A stretch of DNA of 64,000 nt from Sphingobacterium cavernae (GTDB lineage Bacteria; Bacteroidota; Bacteroidia; Sphingobacteriales; Sphingobacteriaceae): contig NZ_VIQM01000097.1 of NCBI RefSeq assembly GCF_008520265.1, forward strand, positions 62,001 to 126,000. Reading direction: 5' to 3'. The position numbers were made by a program, and so were the translations under genes. The notes under the pieces are model-generated. The model saw nothing but the letters and a program-made list of their open reading frames with translations. It was not told where the DNA came from and did no database searches. Shown here one piece after another: positions 25,689 through 35,858 of this stretch. Each line of letters starts with the position of its first letter. Position 1 is the stretch's first letter.

Positions 25689-28469
25689 TTAATTACCAGA
25701 GAAATCGAAAAATATCTTCATATGCAATGCGCGAATTGGCTCCTTCTCAAAATCGTAATAAACATGGTCCATTCCCATTGGACCTGTTGTTTCAGGTTTC
25801 TGTGTTTTGGTACCGATAGCAGATATGCCATTCATAAATGAAATATCACCACTTGGGAATGTTGGTTCCATATTCTTCCAGCTTGTGTCCTTTTGTTCTT
25901 TAGGTGTAAACAATCGTAGGAACACATCTTCTCTGTCTGTGAATACTTTAAATGATTGGTCGTTCATAATAAATTTAGCCCAATACAAATTGCTGTGATA
26001 ACCTTTAAATTCGGGATATTTAAAAGGAATTTCGCCTGTTGCAGCATCATTATAATCCTTCTTCCATACACCAAATTGATTTCCTTTCATCCTATTCTTC
26101 CAAACTCTAAACGGTCCATTTCCCATATACTCTACAGATTTTAATTCTGATTCTGGGAAAGAAAAATTTACCCCAACATATCTCGTGAAATATGCTTCAG
26201 GAAAATATTGTAAATGCATTTTCAGTTGCCCCGATGAATATATTTCCCATCGCAATGTATTATAGCTTGACTTTCTATCAAATGTCGACTCAATAATGAC
26301 CTTATTATCGACTTTTGTAATCTTGAAATCCTTAAAATTATTTACTCCTTTTTCAATTACCGGTCCATTGCCTAAAGGAATTAACCCTTTGGAATTATGT
26401 ACTTCTTGAAGCAATCCATTAATTTTATTGAACTTATAAACAATTTTATTTGAGCTGATTGTAAAAAATAATGCATCCTCTACAACTTCAATTGAAGAAT
26501 CATGCGAAGCAGACAAGAATTGGCTTGCTGTACGTTTTGGTAATGCTATAGGAAAACTCCAAGTAAATATTTCCCTGCCTGAAGGATCATTTGCAGTGAT
26601 GTAAAGAACATCAAAACTATACCAATCAATAGGCAAATCAACTGCTAAAACTCCTTTGTCATAAGGCATTATATTTGGAGACTGAATTGTGTTCTTTTTG
26701 CTCCCTAAACTTTCCCCATATTTGCCCAGTTTTTTAAGTTCGAAATTAAATGTACATTGATTAGTATTTGTAAAAGCGTACCGATTTTCAATGTTAAACT
26801 TTCCATCAAATTCCTGAGTCATTTCTCTCTTTTCGAAAAAAATTGGACTCCACACTTCTTTGATTGTATAATAACTTCCCTCTTTTTCATAGTATGGACC
26901 TACTATACCATCTGCACCGTGATTACCATCTGTGTCAATTATATTGTCTTTATCTGTACGTACAATCCCTTGATCCTGAAAATCCCATAAAAACCCGCCT
27001 GCCGATAATGGATTTGACCACATTGCCTTCCAATAGTCTTCCAATCCAGCACCATGACCTCCATCAAACATTCCATGCAAAAACTCAGTAGGCATTAAAA
27101 TATTATGCCCATGATCATAACTACCGATACCATAATTGTATTCACGATAATGCGTAGTTTCGAATCCTCCATATACCGCCCAAGGATGAATCAACGGTCT
27201 ATTCTGAATATCTTGATCATAAAATAAATAATCTAATGCCGTATTATGACCTCCTTCATTACCATTCGCCCAAAATATTATAGAAGAATAGTTTTCGGAA
27301 ACCACCATCATTTTCTTTAAAACTTTCGAACCTACTTCTGTATCGTAATAGCCATGCCAACCTGCCAGTTCATTCATCACGTACAGTCCTAAAGAATCAC
27401 AAGCTTCTAAGAAATGGTTATCGGGAGGATAGTGCGCCATACGAACAGCGTTCATATTCATATCTTTCATCATTCGAACGTCGTGATAACTAATTCCTTC
27501 ACTTGTTGTTCGTCCGGATTCTGGATGGAAACTATGTCGATTTACACCTTTAAATTTGATTTTCTGTCCATTAATATAAACCCCATCTCGTTGTTTAACC
27601 TCAATAGTTCTAAAACCAAATTTCTGCTCAATTTCATGAACAACAATTCCATTTTTCAGTAAAGATACTCGAGCTTTATATCGATTTGGAAACTCGGCTG
27701 ACCACAATTTAGGATTAGAGAAATTCAAATTTAACCATGTCGAATCGCTGTCTATCTTTTGCTTAACTACTTGCCCAAATGGTTTACCTTGCTGATCATA
27801 CACTTGCATAGATATTTCATTAGCGGATCCGCTATGCAGTATTCTACTTCGATAGCTACCATCTGCTCTAGCATCTATAGAAAGTCTTGAAATATAAGTC
27901 TTGGGTAATACTTCCAAATAAACTGGACGAAATATTCCACCTAAAATCCAGTAATCTGCTTCACGCTCGGCAGCATTTACAGATGCATTAGACGAATGTT
28001 TGGATACTTTTACTTCCAATAGATTTTTCTGACCATATTTAATCAGTTTAGAAATATCATATTTGAATACGTAAAAAGAGCCTTGATGTATTTCTCCTGC
28101 TAATTTTCCATTGATTTTGACTTCTGTATCAGTCATCGAACCTTCAAAGACAAGATTAATTATCTTATCTTTCCAGCTTTTGTCGACAACAAATGAATGT
28201 TTATACTCTCCGTATTCTTTTGAAACGGTTTCCTTTTTATCAAAACCATAGTTATAGTTTCCAAAACCTTGTAACTCCCAATTTGATGGAACTGATATTT
28301 TGGACCATTTGCCCGCATTCATTCCTTCCGATACTTTAAAATCCCATTTTACCCCATCGTCTTTTCCCTTACCAGAAAGATAAATGACTTCCGTCTTCTG
28401 CGCAAAAACCTGTAGTTGAAGCAGAATAAATAAACAAACACTAAACAGTCTAATACATTTAGCCAACAT
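25689..28469 (-). CDS. GH2 family beta-glycosidase, large LacZ-like type
   Basis: 926 residues with a signal peptide (cleaved near FAQKTE, residue 24). Sugar-binding domain about 40-190 (PSNWELQGFGNYNYG; YWILGGIFRPVYLE), immunoglobulin-like domain about 190-290, TIM barrel about 290-600 with the acid/base Glu405 in WANGNEGG and the nucleophile Glu462 in MPTEFLHGMFDGG, then a C-terminal Bgal_small-like domain (YMGNGPFRVWKNRMKG near 780). This subtype often occurs in pectin and RG-II loci as a beta-galactosidase, beta-glucuronidase or alpha-L-arabinopyranosidase. It lies 2 bp after the propeller gene and 2 bp before the GH78 gene, so the three are strictly co-transcribed. Confidence 0.87.
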   Translation of the reverse strand: MLAKCIRLFSVCLFILLQLQVFAQKTEVIYLSGKGKDDGVKWDFKVSEGMNAGKWSKISVPSNWELQGFGNYNYGFDKKETVSKEYGEYKHSFVVDKSWKDKIINLVFEGSMTDTEVKINGKLAGEIHQGSFYVFKYDISKLIKYGQKNLLEVKVSKHSSNASVNAAEREADYWILGGIFRPVYLEVLPKTYISRLSIDARADGSYRSRILHSGSANEISMQVYDQQGKPFGQVVKQKIDSDSTWLNLNFSNPKLWSAEFPNRYKARVSLLKNGIVVHEIEQKFGFRTIEVKQRDGVYINGQKIKFKGVNRHSFHPESGRTTSEGISYHDVRMMKDMNMNAVRMAHYPPDNHFLEACDSLGLYVMNELAGWHGYYDTEVGSKVLKKMMVVSENYSSIIFWANGNEGGHNTALDYLFYDQDIQNRPLIHPWAVYGGFETTHYREYNYGIGSYDHGHNILMPTEFLHGMFDGGHGAGLEDYWKAMWSNPLSAGGFLWDFQDQGIVRTDKDNIIDTDGNHGADGIVGPYYEKEGSYYTIKEVWSPIFFEKREMTQEFDGKFNIENRYAFTNTNQCTFNFELKKLGKYGESLGSKKNTIQSPNIMPYDKGVLAVDLPIDWYSFDVLYITANDPSGREIFTWSFPIALPKRTASQFLSASHDSSIEVVEDALFFTISSNKIVYKFNKINGLLQEVHNSKGLIPLGNGPVIEKGVNNFKDFKITKVDNKVIIESTFDRKSSYNTLRWEIYSSGQLKMHLQYFPEAYFTRYVGVNFSFPESELKSVEYMGNGPFRVWKNRMKGNQFGVWKKDYNDAATGEIPFKYPEFKGYHSNLYWAKFIMNDQSFKVFTDREDVFLRLFTPKEQKDTSWKNMEPTFPSGDISFMNGISAIGTKTQKPETTGPMGMDHVYYDFEKEPIRALHMKIFFDFSGN

Positions 28470-28471
28470 AA

Positions 28472-30298
28472 TTAGTTAATCTTTTCTGCTTTAAAATTTA
28501 ACAATCTATAACAAGCTTCTTTCACAGGTGTGCCTGGATTTGGAACATCAAAATCTTGATCAGTAGGTGTGTCCGCATCAGGATAACGTCGAGTCTCTCC
28601 TGTTCGAAAACTTACACGTGATACTTCACTTATAGGTTGATAAAATATTCGTGTTCCTTTACTTACGCCATTGATATTTAATTGAAATGATCTTGTGGTA
28701 ACATCAATATCTAAATCAAAATCATACCTTTCTCCTTTTTTGTATGCCTGAATAGAAGCATTGCGGTAACCAGCTTTATTCTTAATTTGTGAATCTTGAT
28801 CAAAAATTAATCTTCCTGCCGCTTGTCCTTTACTATTCAGAAATTCAATTTCTAATTGTCCATTATCTACTTGTTCAGGAATAAGAGAAAATGACAACTT
28901 TATACGCTTACTTGACGGAACAACTCTCTCAGCTTTGGCGTAATCATAAAGATCACTATCGCGCAAAACGAGTGAACCATTTTCTATCTTAACCGATGAC
29001 CAAAGAGGACTATAGATGTTCCACTTATTGAATGATTCAAACGCATTTTTTGAAAAATCATCGTCTACATTTTCTGTCACTTCCGACACTACAGGTACAG
29101 GTACTTTTGCTACCCACATGTCTTCTTTATTCATACTATAAGTCAGCCACATGGTTTTGTTGTCAGGTGAACCATTATCTTCCGTAATACCTCTAACATA
29201 CTGAGGACCATAAGATTTATAATTCCCACCATATCGCATAGTAGAGATTTCTCCATTTATTAGCAATAAGTCTGTATAATTCAAGCCATCAATACTCGTA
29301 GATACAGCCAAAGGCCATCTAAATTCAGACGGATTATATACAGTAGCGTATTTCCCATCACCCGTACGTTGTCCCCATATTTTAGCATTACTATTGACAA
29401 ATCCAGGCGCGCGCAATGGCGTATATTGCCAAGATTTACCATTATCATTACTCACAGATGTTAATGCATGTTTCCAAAGCCCTACGACTTTGCCATTGGG
29501 TAGGTGATAATAAGAAAATGCTTTTATTGGTCTATTGTATGGTATTAATGGATCATTGCGATCTGCTTCTTCTACCCACTGTTGCATTACCAGTGGATTT
29601 TTCATCATTTCCTCACACGCCTTTATGAACTCTTTATCCTTACTTTTGGTATACATTGGATATTCAGGCTTATATTTTGAAAAGGAAGAATTCATACGGA
29701 TAAAATATATGGCACCGAAAGTTCCGTCCTTGTTAATCTCTCTAACAACACGGCCAATACCATTTCCATCATTTGGATCATCCTTTTTATCTAATGCAAC
29801 GCCATAATATCCAATAGTTAACAGCTTTCCATTCTTTGCTGTATAAAAGCCCATTCGCTGATGCATTATAGCATATAAATCTTTTCCAGCTTTATCCGTT
29901 CTGTTTGGTTTAGTAAATCCTTCTGGGACCTTATAGGCAGGAAAAAGTTCCACTGGATCCGACCAATTGTACCCATCTTTAGAAGTGTGTAAAAATGTAA
30001 TTCCTTCAGCAATGTGTTCACCCACAGGATTACTCAAATATTGAACATAATAAGTATTATTCCAATACGCTATAAAGGGTTGATGATTGTATGTGAAATA
30101 TTGGCCACCAGCAAATTGCGGATTTTCTCTATTAGCACGAAATATTTGGATATTATGCGTACCCACCGCCGGCGTAAGCTGACCATGATGATAATCAATA
30201 TTTGATAAGGAATTGCCTGTATATTTGACTGTATCTTGCGCATAAACAGCTGAAACAGAAAACAATATACTTGCTAATAAATTGTATCTAAACTTCAT
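28472..30298 (-). CDS. Secreted beta-propeller plus jelly-roll protein, putative glycosidase or polysaccharide lyase
   Basis: 608 residues with a signal peptide (SILFSVSAVYAQDT, cleaved near 20). Residues about 25-405 form a BNR-type propeller: QYFTYNHQPFIAYWNNTYYV, TSKDGYNWSDPVELFP, SNDNGKSWQYTPLR and STSIDGLNYTDLLL are blade repeats. Residues about 410-608 look like a concanavalin-type jelly roll (FNKWNIYSPLWSSVKIENGSL; SRVSFRTGETRRYP). The family resembles propeller enzymes such as PL24/PL25 ulvan lyases and GH145/PL42 rhamnose-glucuronate enzymes, where a His is catalytic; the His in YNHQPFIAY is a candidate. The relation is not certain. Its place among GH78, GH2 and GH43 genes supports a catalytic role on the same glycan. 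Confidence 0.6.
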   Translation of the reverse strand: MKFRYNLLASILFSVSAVYAQDTVKYTGNSLSNIDYHHGQLTPAVGTHNIQIFRANRENPQFAGGQYFTYNHQPFIAYWNNTYYVQYLSNPVGEHIAEGITFLHTSKDGYNWSDPVELFPAYKVPEGFTKPNRTDKAGKDLYAIMHQRMGFYTAKNGKLLTIGYYGVALDKKDDPNDGNGIGRVVREINKDGTFGAIYFIRMNSSFSKYKPEYPMYTKSKDKEFIKACEEMMKNPLVMQQWVEEADRNDPLIPYNRPIKAFSYYHLPNGKVVGLWKHALTSVSNDNGKSWQYTPLRAPGFVNSNAKIWGQRTGDGKYATVYNPSEFRWPLAVSTSIDGLNYTDLLLINGEISTMRYGGNYKSYGPQYVRGITEDNGSPDNKTMWLTYSMNKEDMWVAKVPVPVVSEVTENVDDDFSKNAFESFNKWNIYSPLWSSVKIENGSLVLRDSDLYDYAKAERVVPSSKRIKLSFSLIPEQVDNGQLEIEFLNSKGQAAGRLIFDQDSQIKNKAGYRNASIQAYKKGERYDFDLDIDVTTRSFQLNINGVSKGTRIFYQPISEVSRVSFRTGETRRYPDADTPTDQDFDVPNPGTPVKEACYRLLNFKAEKIN

Positions 30299-30307
30299 AA
30301 TATAATG

Positions 30308-31249
30308 CTATTTTTCGTGCTTCAATAAATTTTTTAAATGTTTGCTTGAAGCCTTAAATATTGTTCCATGCTTATGTCCTACAGGAACATTGATTTTATC
30401 ATTTACCTTTTCAAAGCTTTTGAAATCTTTGGTTGATACTGCTTCATAAGATTTACTACCGTAAGAATCAAAATATATCAACCAATGATCTTTAAGTTTC
30501 AAAACAGAAGGTCCTTCAGTAAGAAAATCAGAAAATGGTAATGTAATGTCCTTGAAAGGTCCTAATGGGTTATTTCCCGTAGCAACTTTTAAATTCCTAT
30601 TTGGACGCGTATTATCTTTCAAGACCAACGCATAATCTGCTTTATTTTTTTTCACAATTACTGCATCTATCACACTAAAACCGGGATCGTAATACAGTGC
30701 TGTAGGCGTGAACGAATTGAAATCATTAGTTTGCGTATAATACATTCTGTGGTTATTATATTCATCTTCCACGCCTTTTTCGAAACGATAAGGAATTGTT
30801 GAAGCCCAAATAATAGTAAACTGATGTTTATCCTCCTCATAAAATAGCTCAGGAGCCCAGACATTAACAGTAGTCTCTTCGTGCGCCATCACAGGAATTG
30901 TTTTTATGTTTTCCCAATTGACCAGATCCTTGGAAGATGCATACCCTATACTTTTATCTCCTTTCCAAGCGATAGTCCACACTAAATGATATATGTTATT
31001 TTTATCCCTTACAATTGATGGGTCACGCAAGATTTTCTGTGAACCCAATACAGGTTTTAATGATACTCTATCTATAGATTGCCATTTGTATCCATCATAA
31101 CTATATAAGAATCTTAACCCCTCGTTTGCGGGTTCGCGAAAAGAGGTAAACATATAAACATCCTTCTGACAAGAAATAAATAGACTAGCCAGAATAAATA
31201 AAAAACCAAAACGCTTGAAATAGAACACTATAAAAATATATTTATTCAA
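30308..31249 (-). CDS. GH43-like five-bladed beta-propeller glycosidase (lipoprotein)
   Basis: 313 residues with a lipoprotein signal peptide (FLFILASLFISCQKD). The GH43 arrangement is visible: an early Asp in RDPSIVRDKNNIYHLVWT (about 73), a central Asp in FSVIDAVIVKKN (about 193) and the acid Glu in FLTEGPSVLKLKDHWLIYFD (about 238), matching the Asp/Asp/Glu set of the clan. GYASSKDLVNWENI and VSTKDFKSFEKV are blade strands. Likely activity is removal of arabinose, galactose or xylose side groups, but the subfamily cannot be fixed. It stands 4 bp after the GH140-like gene. Confidence 0.78.
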   Translation of the reverse strand: MNKYIFIVFYFKRFGFLFILASLFISCQKDVYMFTSFREPANEGLRFLYSYDGYKWQSIDRVSLKPVLGSQKILRDPSIVRDKNNIYHLVWTIAWKGDKSIGYASSKDLVNWENIKTIPVMAHEETTVNVWAPELFYEEDKHQFTIIWASTIPYRFEKGVEDEYNNHRMYYTQTNDFNSFTPTALYYDPGFSVIDAVIVKKNKADYALVLKDNTRPNRNLKVATGNNPLGPFKDITLPFSDFLTEGPSVLKLKDHWLIYFDSYGSKSYEAVSTKDFKSFEKVNDKINVPVGHKHGTIFKASSKHLKNLLKHEK

Positions 31250-31253
31250 AAAT

Positions 31254-32657
31254 TTAAATTTTATCCAAAATCAAAACCCAATCATTACCTGCTTTATGAT
31301 CGCCATCAGGCTTAAAACTTTGAATTCCTTTGTTATCAAAATTCCCAATTGAAATTGTTTCGCCATTACGAGGGTTAAACCACGAAGCTTTTACCTTCTC
31401 TCCTTTGATTTTGCCCATGACGATTTTCATTTTGCGTCCTGTATAATTATATATTAGCGCATAATCATCTGTCCTTGTTGCCAACAAACGTTCATATCGT
31501 TCTCCATTTTCAGCTAATAAAGATTGATCTGGAATTCGATCAAAATAATTCTGTTTTGAAAGCATTAATTCCTTCAAATAACGCATTTGAGTAGCGCCTG
31601 GAGCTTGTAAAGCTTCATTCCACAATACAGAAGATCCATAGGCTGAAGTCGTGTCAATCGCAGAATGAAACTGCATCACAGAATTTTCACCATAGGTATA
31701 TCCAAATGCACCTGCAAATACCGACCAGTATCCGTATCTACGTACGTCATAATCTTTCCAACGTGGCTCTTCAATATTATGTAATCCTTGGGGTATTCCT
31801 TCGTACGATGCTTCACCATCTATTGTAGGCTTTACAGGTTTTAAATTCCAATCTACTTGAATGTACTTCCAGTTGTCTTCGCCATAATGTTTTACTTCAT
31901 TGCGGGATGTATCTTGATCATAACGTCTGTGACCTGATTGCACCATATTGAAGTCTAACCAGCTTTCATTATGAAACCAATCTGAAGACCCAGTTCGGCC
32001 TCTTGGATGGTAAGTCATTAATTGTTTTGGTACAATAGTTTTTATAGCTGGACCTATTTCTTTCCAGACACTAATAGAATCAGAACCTTTAATATCACCA
32101 CCATTCAACCATATAATATTATCCTTATATTTCCAACGCTCAGCTAAAAAAGAAGCGTACTCTTTCGCTTGTTGTGGAGTAACTAAACCATTTTTCACAT
32201 TAGTGCCCCATACAGGTACTAACGCCATATATAAGCCTTTTGCTGCGGCACGATCAATCATATAATCAATATGATCCCAATAATCATACTCATCCGCATT
32301 ATTAGGATTATTACCTTCAGTAATTAGCGGTTTTGAGATATCACCATTAACAATTGACGAATCGCCATATATATTGACCGAAGGAACAGTGTGCAATACC
32401 ATTGCTTGTATTACATTAAAACCTTTGGATTTTCGATCTTCCAAATATGCTTCTGCTTCGTCACGATCCAACTTATTAAACATCAACCATCCTGTATCCC
32501 CTAACCAAAAAAAAGGCTTTCCATCTTCAGTCATCAAATACCTCCCATTTTCACTAATTTTCAATGCGGGTGTTGGTGACGTATTTTTAGATGCTTCACA
32601 ACTGATAAGCGCGCCAATTGCTAGAGTTGAATAAAAAAGCTTATTTAATATTTTCAT
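31254..32657 (-). CDS. GH140-like apiosidase family (DUF4038) lipoprotein
   Basis: 467 residues with a lipoprotein signal (IGALISC, Cys20). The TIM barrel opens with GRYLMTEDGKPFFWLGDTGW (about 39-58), the DUF4038 signature. The candidate catalytic pair is Asp188 in IIWLNGGDIKG and Glu282 in PTIDGEASYEG, close to the Asp and Glu positions I recall for the RG-II apiosidase BT1012 (GH140). A small C-terminal beta domain (about 380-467) resembles the collagen-binding-like domain attached to DUF4038. DUF4038 proteins are broader than proven apiosidases, so the substrate apiose is inferred from the family and from the RG-II-like company of GH141 and esterase. Confidence 0.8.
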   Translation of the reverse strand: MKILNKLFYSTLAIGALISCEASKNTSPTPALKISENGRYLMTEDGKPFFWLGDTGWLMFNKLDRDEAEAYLEDRKSKGFNVIQAMVLHTVPSVNIYGDSSIVNGDISKPLITEGNNPNNADEYDYWDHIDYMIDRAAAKGLYMALVPVWGTNVKNGLVTPQQAKEYASFLAERWKYKDNIIWLNGGDIKGSDSISVWKEIGPAIKTIVPKQLMTYHPRGRTGSSDWFHNESWLDFNMVQSGHRRYDQDTSRNEVKHYGEDNWKYIQVDWNLKPVKPTIDGEASYEGIPQGLHNIEEPRWKDYDVRRYGYWSVFAGAFGYTYGENSVMQFHSAIDTTSAYGSSVLWNEALQAPGATQMRYLKELMLSKQNYFDRIPDQSLLAENGERYERLLATRTDDYALIYNYTGRKMKIVMGKIKGEKVKASWFNPRNGETISIGNFDNKGIQSFKPDGDHKAGNDWVLILDKI

Positions 32658-32684
32658 ATTGTTAGATTTATTTTAATGTTGTGA

Positions 32685-35600
32685 TTACTTCTTGGATAAC
32701 CAAACCACAGTTGATTTATTAAACTCTTGAAACTGTTTAGGTACTTTTTGAAGATTTATCTTGCCTAAAGATTTTACTTGACCCGAACTAGAATCAATAA
32801 TAGAAACATGATATGTTCCCTTATATTGAGGAATAGTGTTAAGTATTTGTTCTAATGTAACACCGTATACAATCGCACCTAATTCACTTTCTAAGACTTT
32901 TATTCCATTAATTTCTTTAGGTTGCATTGTAGCAGCAGCTTTTAGAAAGTTTTTATCTTCAATCTTAGGCAGTGCAGCCATAGATCCTCCTGCCATAAAT
33001 ATTGCCCACGCCATAGAAGGATGATTATCTCCGCTGTAAATAACAGCCTTGTCTGGAAAATTCATACGGTATTCTGAAACAGCACGATACACTTGATCGA
33101 ATGATGTTTTTTTCGGTTTTAATAAACGGGCATGTTGACGCGGGGCTAAATGCTTACCTCCTTCAGGTGAGTAAGTCGATCCGTCTGCCTGATAGTGCCA
33201 ATATCTTATATCGATTAATTGTATTTCAGTTGCTCTATTTTTATCTTTAAGGATTACATCTTGCACATCTTTTGTGGTACTTAATGCGACAAATACGTTT
33301 TTACCTTTCTCCTGTTTCCATTCTTTAATTACATCAATCCAAAATTCTACAAAGTGCAATGGTCCAGTAAATTCGGCACTGATAAGATGAATAATATTAC
33401 TATTATTCTGAAAATTTTCTAAACATTTTCGTATGTAAGCTCGATGAATTTCACGCCTAATTGGATGATTAATATCGTAAAATTGCTCATCCATAAATAT
33501 GCGTTTGTCCCCTGCATAATGTACGGGTTCAGGAAACCCGATATTATTAATATTATTTGCTGTACGCCAAGGAAAATCAGTGTAATGTGCTCCAGCCTCT
33601 AAAATATTATGCTGAAAATAGTTTTGATGAAGCAATACTAGTCCATTTTCGTCAGCCAATTTGGCAAATTCTTCCAGGCGATTCCAGTAGAAATGATTAT
33701 AACGCGTCAAATCATATTTTGATAATCCATCATAAGCAATTCCCTCACCACTTCTTGCAAACGGTAATTCATAAAATGGGGGCCATACTTCGCCATTAAT
33801 TCTGCGTGTACGCTCATGATCATCACGACGACGATCGTACCATAATCCATAATTATGGTCAATTGATAAGATGTTATTAGAAGACATGTATTTCGCAACT
33901 TCAGTTAAATCATCTGTCATACCTAAGCCTTTCTCACCCGGCACAAAACGAGTAATGTGAGGCTTTGCTTTCATTGTGCCATATGGACGAGAACTACCAG
34001 ACCACCATTGTACATCTAATTTGTTACCGACCAAGACTCCTTCTTGAGCTACTAGCCAACCATTGTGGATAGTCATGTTTTTAGAAGGTAATTTATTAAT
34101 GCTATTCTGCTTTACTTCATCTGTCAATAACATTCCGTCTAATTTTATATTTAGCGGATTATTATTAATTGTTTGAAATATAAAATCTTTTAAACTTGAC
34201 TCAACAGCATAAGAATCTACGGTTAAAACTTTAGCTTGCTCTACTGTTGGACTACTTGTACCTCCTCCATCAATTGGTTTGAATAAAGCTCTTTTGCTCA
34301 CTGAATTGCCAATTCTTGCAGATAATAGCGCATAATACATACTGCGCGGTTTAATATGCTCATTGGACTTCTCCCAATATCCATTTCCATTGAACTGAGA
34401 CCATATCCCATATGCCCAATTCATTGCGGTTGGTGGTTGCTCACACTCGACCAAGGCTGCACTACTCTGCCATATTAGTGAATTAGCAGCGGTCCAACCC
34501 GCTCCATTTCCATCTTGCCCTCTATTTTTAAAACTTATAGCATGATTATCAATATATACATTATCAAACAAGCTACCTGTAGACCAACTATCTACTGCAC
34601 CACTAAAATTATAGGAATCATAAGCATGACAATGCACAAATGCATTTGGGCCAGCAGCCATATATCCTATTGAAAAATCATGATAACCACCTTCAGAATA
34701 ACAACGTTGAAACAAAGTCTGCTGCCCTTTGGTATGAAAGGTATACCGTCTTTGTCCTCCTATTTCGGATATAGGTTCTAATGAAATACAATCTTCAACC
34801 GTAACTCGTTGACTTGATGAAAGTAAAAAAACAGCAGAGCCTGCAAAATGATGGAATGCTATACGACGGATCCATATATCTTTAGCATTATTTACTGAAA
34901 TCGCCATCCAACGATGATCTTCATCTTTGGAATTTGATGAATCGTAACTTGAAACCAACTTTACATTTTCAACTCCAATTTGTTCTACCCTATCTTCCCA
35001 TTTATACAGGCTAACATAACTTTCACTATATTCTTTCTCTATTGCGTTTGTTAAAGGTGCGTCTATTAAAATCTCATTACCATTCACAGCAGTAACTACT
35101 CGATCCCAATTAATATCCCGTTGCCTTGGCTTCCATCCTATGGAAGTAATCCCCCCTCCAAAATGATCTGTACCCAATTTTTCAATCCATTCTTTCGATG
35201 AAGGTCTAGTAATTGTTATATGATCTCCAACTTTAATAGTTTGATTATGTTCCACTATCAGTTTTTTACTACCTACAGGTACATAGTTATCATTTATTGT
35301 CAGCTTATTTTCAATCACTTTATTATTTCCACCAACAACTTCAATTAAGGTATTTCTACTTTTACCAGTCCCCAGAAGTACAGTACCATCGTCCTGTAGG
35401 CCAGCTCCTCTTAATACAACACCAGAAGTATGAATTTTAAGCGTACCTGATACATTATAAGTTCCCTTAGAAAGTTGAATAGCTCCTCTAAATCCATTTG
35501 TATCCTTTGGAAGTTTGGAAACATAATCAATAGCATACTGAATTAAATTAGTTGCATCTTCCTTGATGTGTGACACGGATACTTTTGCTGCAATAAATGG

Positions 35601-35858
35601 AATTTCCGAATCTCCACCTTTGTATCCTGCGTATGAAAAATCTGGAATTACATTCCCCAAAGCATCTGGCAAAACCGTAATATTTTCTTCCGTTATTGAT
35701 AAAGGTTTGTGTTGTTGAGCGTAGATAGGATTAAAGACAACTAAAAAGCATATCCATGCTGAAATGGACAATGCATTAAAGTATATTTTTTTTGCTGCGT
35801 AAATAATTAGCGTCTTTAACATGGATAAATTGGTTATATCTAAAATTTGAAATTTCAT
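32685..35858 (-). CDS. Two-domain secreted protein: beta-helix plus DUF6298-like TIM-barrel glycosidase
   Basis: 1057 residues as opened at 35858; the Met13 start (MLKTLIIYAAKK) would give a normal signal peptide ending at PIYAQQ (residue 48). Residues about 55-500 form a right-handed beta-helix of the pectate-lyase superfamily (SKGTYNVSGTLKIHTSGVVLRG; VTVEDCISLEPIS; YDSYNFSGAVDSWSTG). Residues about 630-960 are a second, TIM-barrel-like domain (ILSIDHNYGLWYDRRRDD; NGLVLLHQNYFQHNI; NIIHLISAEFTGPLHF with a candidate catalytic Glu; AVIYSGDNHPSMAWAIF). I recall this domain as DUF6298, but no activity is known to me. It probably acts on the same pectin. A TAAGTTTG box (35882-35889 on the opposite strand) lies 24 bp upstream without a good -33 box. 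Confidence 0.7.
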   Translation of the reverse strand: MKFQILDITNLSMLKTLIIYAAKKIYFNALSISAWICFLVVFNPIYAQQHKPLSITEENITVLPDALGNVIPDFSYAGYKGGDSEIPFIAAKVSVSHIKEDATNLIQYAIDYVSKLPKDTNGFRGAIQLSKGTYNVSGTLKIHTSGVVLRGAGLQDDGTVLLGTGKSRNTLIEVVGGNNKVIENKLTINDNYVPVGSKKLIVEHNQTIKVGDHITITRPSSKEWIEKLGTDHFGGGITSIGWKPRQRDINWDRVVTAVNGNEILIDAPLTNAIEKEYSESYVSLYKWEDRVEQIGVENVKLVSSYDSSNSKDEDHRWMAISVNNAKDIWIRRIAFHHFAGSAVFLLSSSQRVTVEDCISLEPISEIGGQRRYTFHTKGQQTLFQRCYSEGGYHDFSIGYMAAGPNAFVHCHAYDSYNFSGAVDSWSTGSLFDNVYIDNHAISFKNRGQDGNGAGWTAANSLIWQSSAALVECEQPPTAMNWAYGIWSQFNGNGYWEKSNEHIKPRSMYYALLSARIGNSVSKRALFKPIDGGGTSSPTVEQAKVLTVDSYAVESSLKDFIFQTINNNPLNIKLDGMLLTDEVKQNSINKLPSKNMTIHNGWLVAQEGVLVGNKLDVQWWSGSSRPYGTMKAKPHITRFVPGEKGLGMTDDLTEVAKYMSSNNILSIDHNYGLWYDRRRDDHERTRRINGEVWPPFYELPFARSGEGIAYDGLSKYDLTRYNHFYWNRLEEFAKLADENGLVLLHQNYFQHNILEAGAHYTDFPWRTANNINNIGFPEPVHYAGDKRIFMDEQFYDINHPIRREIHRAYIRKCLENFQNNSNIIHLISAEFTGPLHFVEFWIDVIKEWKQEKGKNVFVALSTTKDVQDVILKDKNRATEIQLIDIRYWHYQADGSTYSPEGGKHLAPRQHARLLKPKKTSFDQVYRAVSEYRMNFPDKAVIYSGDNHPSMAWAIFMAGGSMAALPKIEDKNFLKAAATMQPKEINGIKVLESELGAIVYGVTLEQILNTIPQYKGTYHVSIIDSSSGQVKSLGKINLQKVPKQFQEFNKSTVVWLSKK

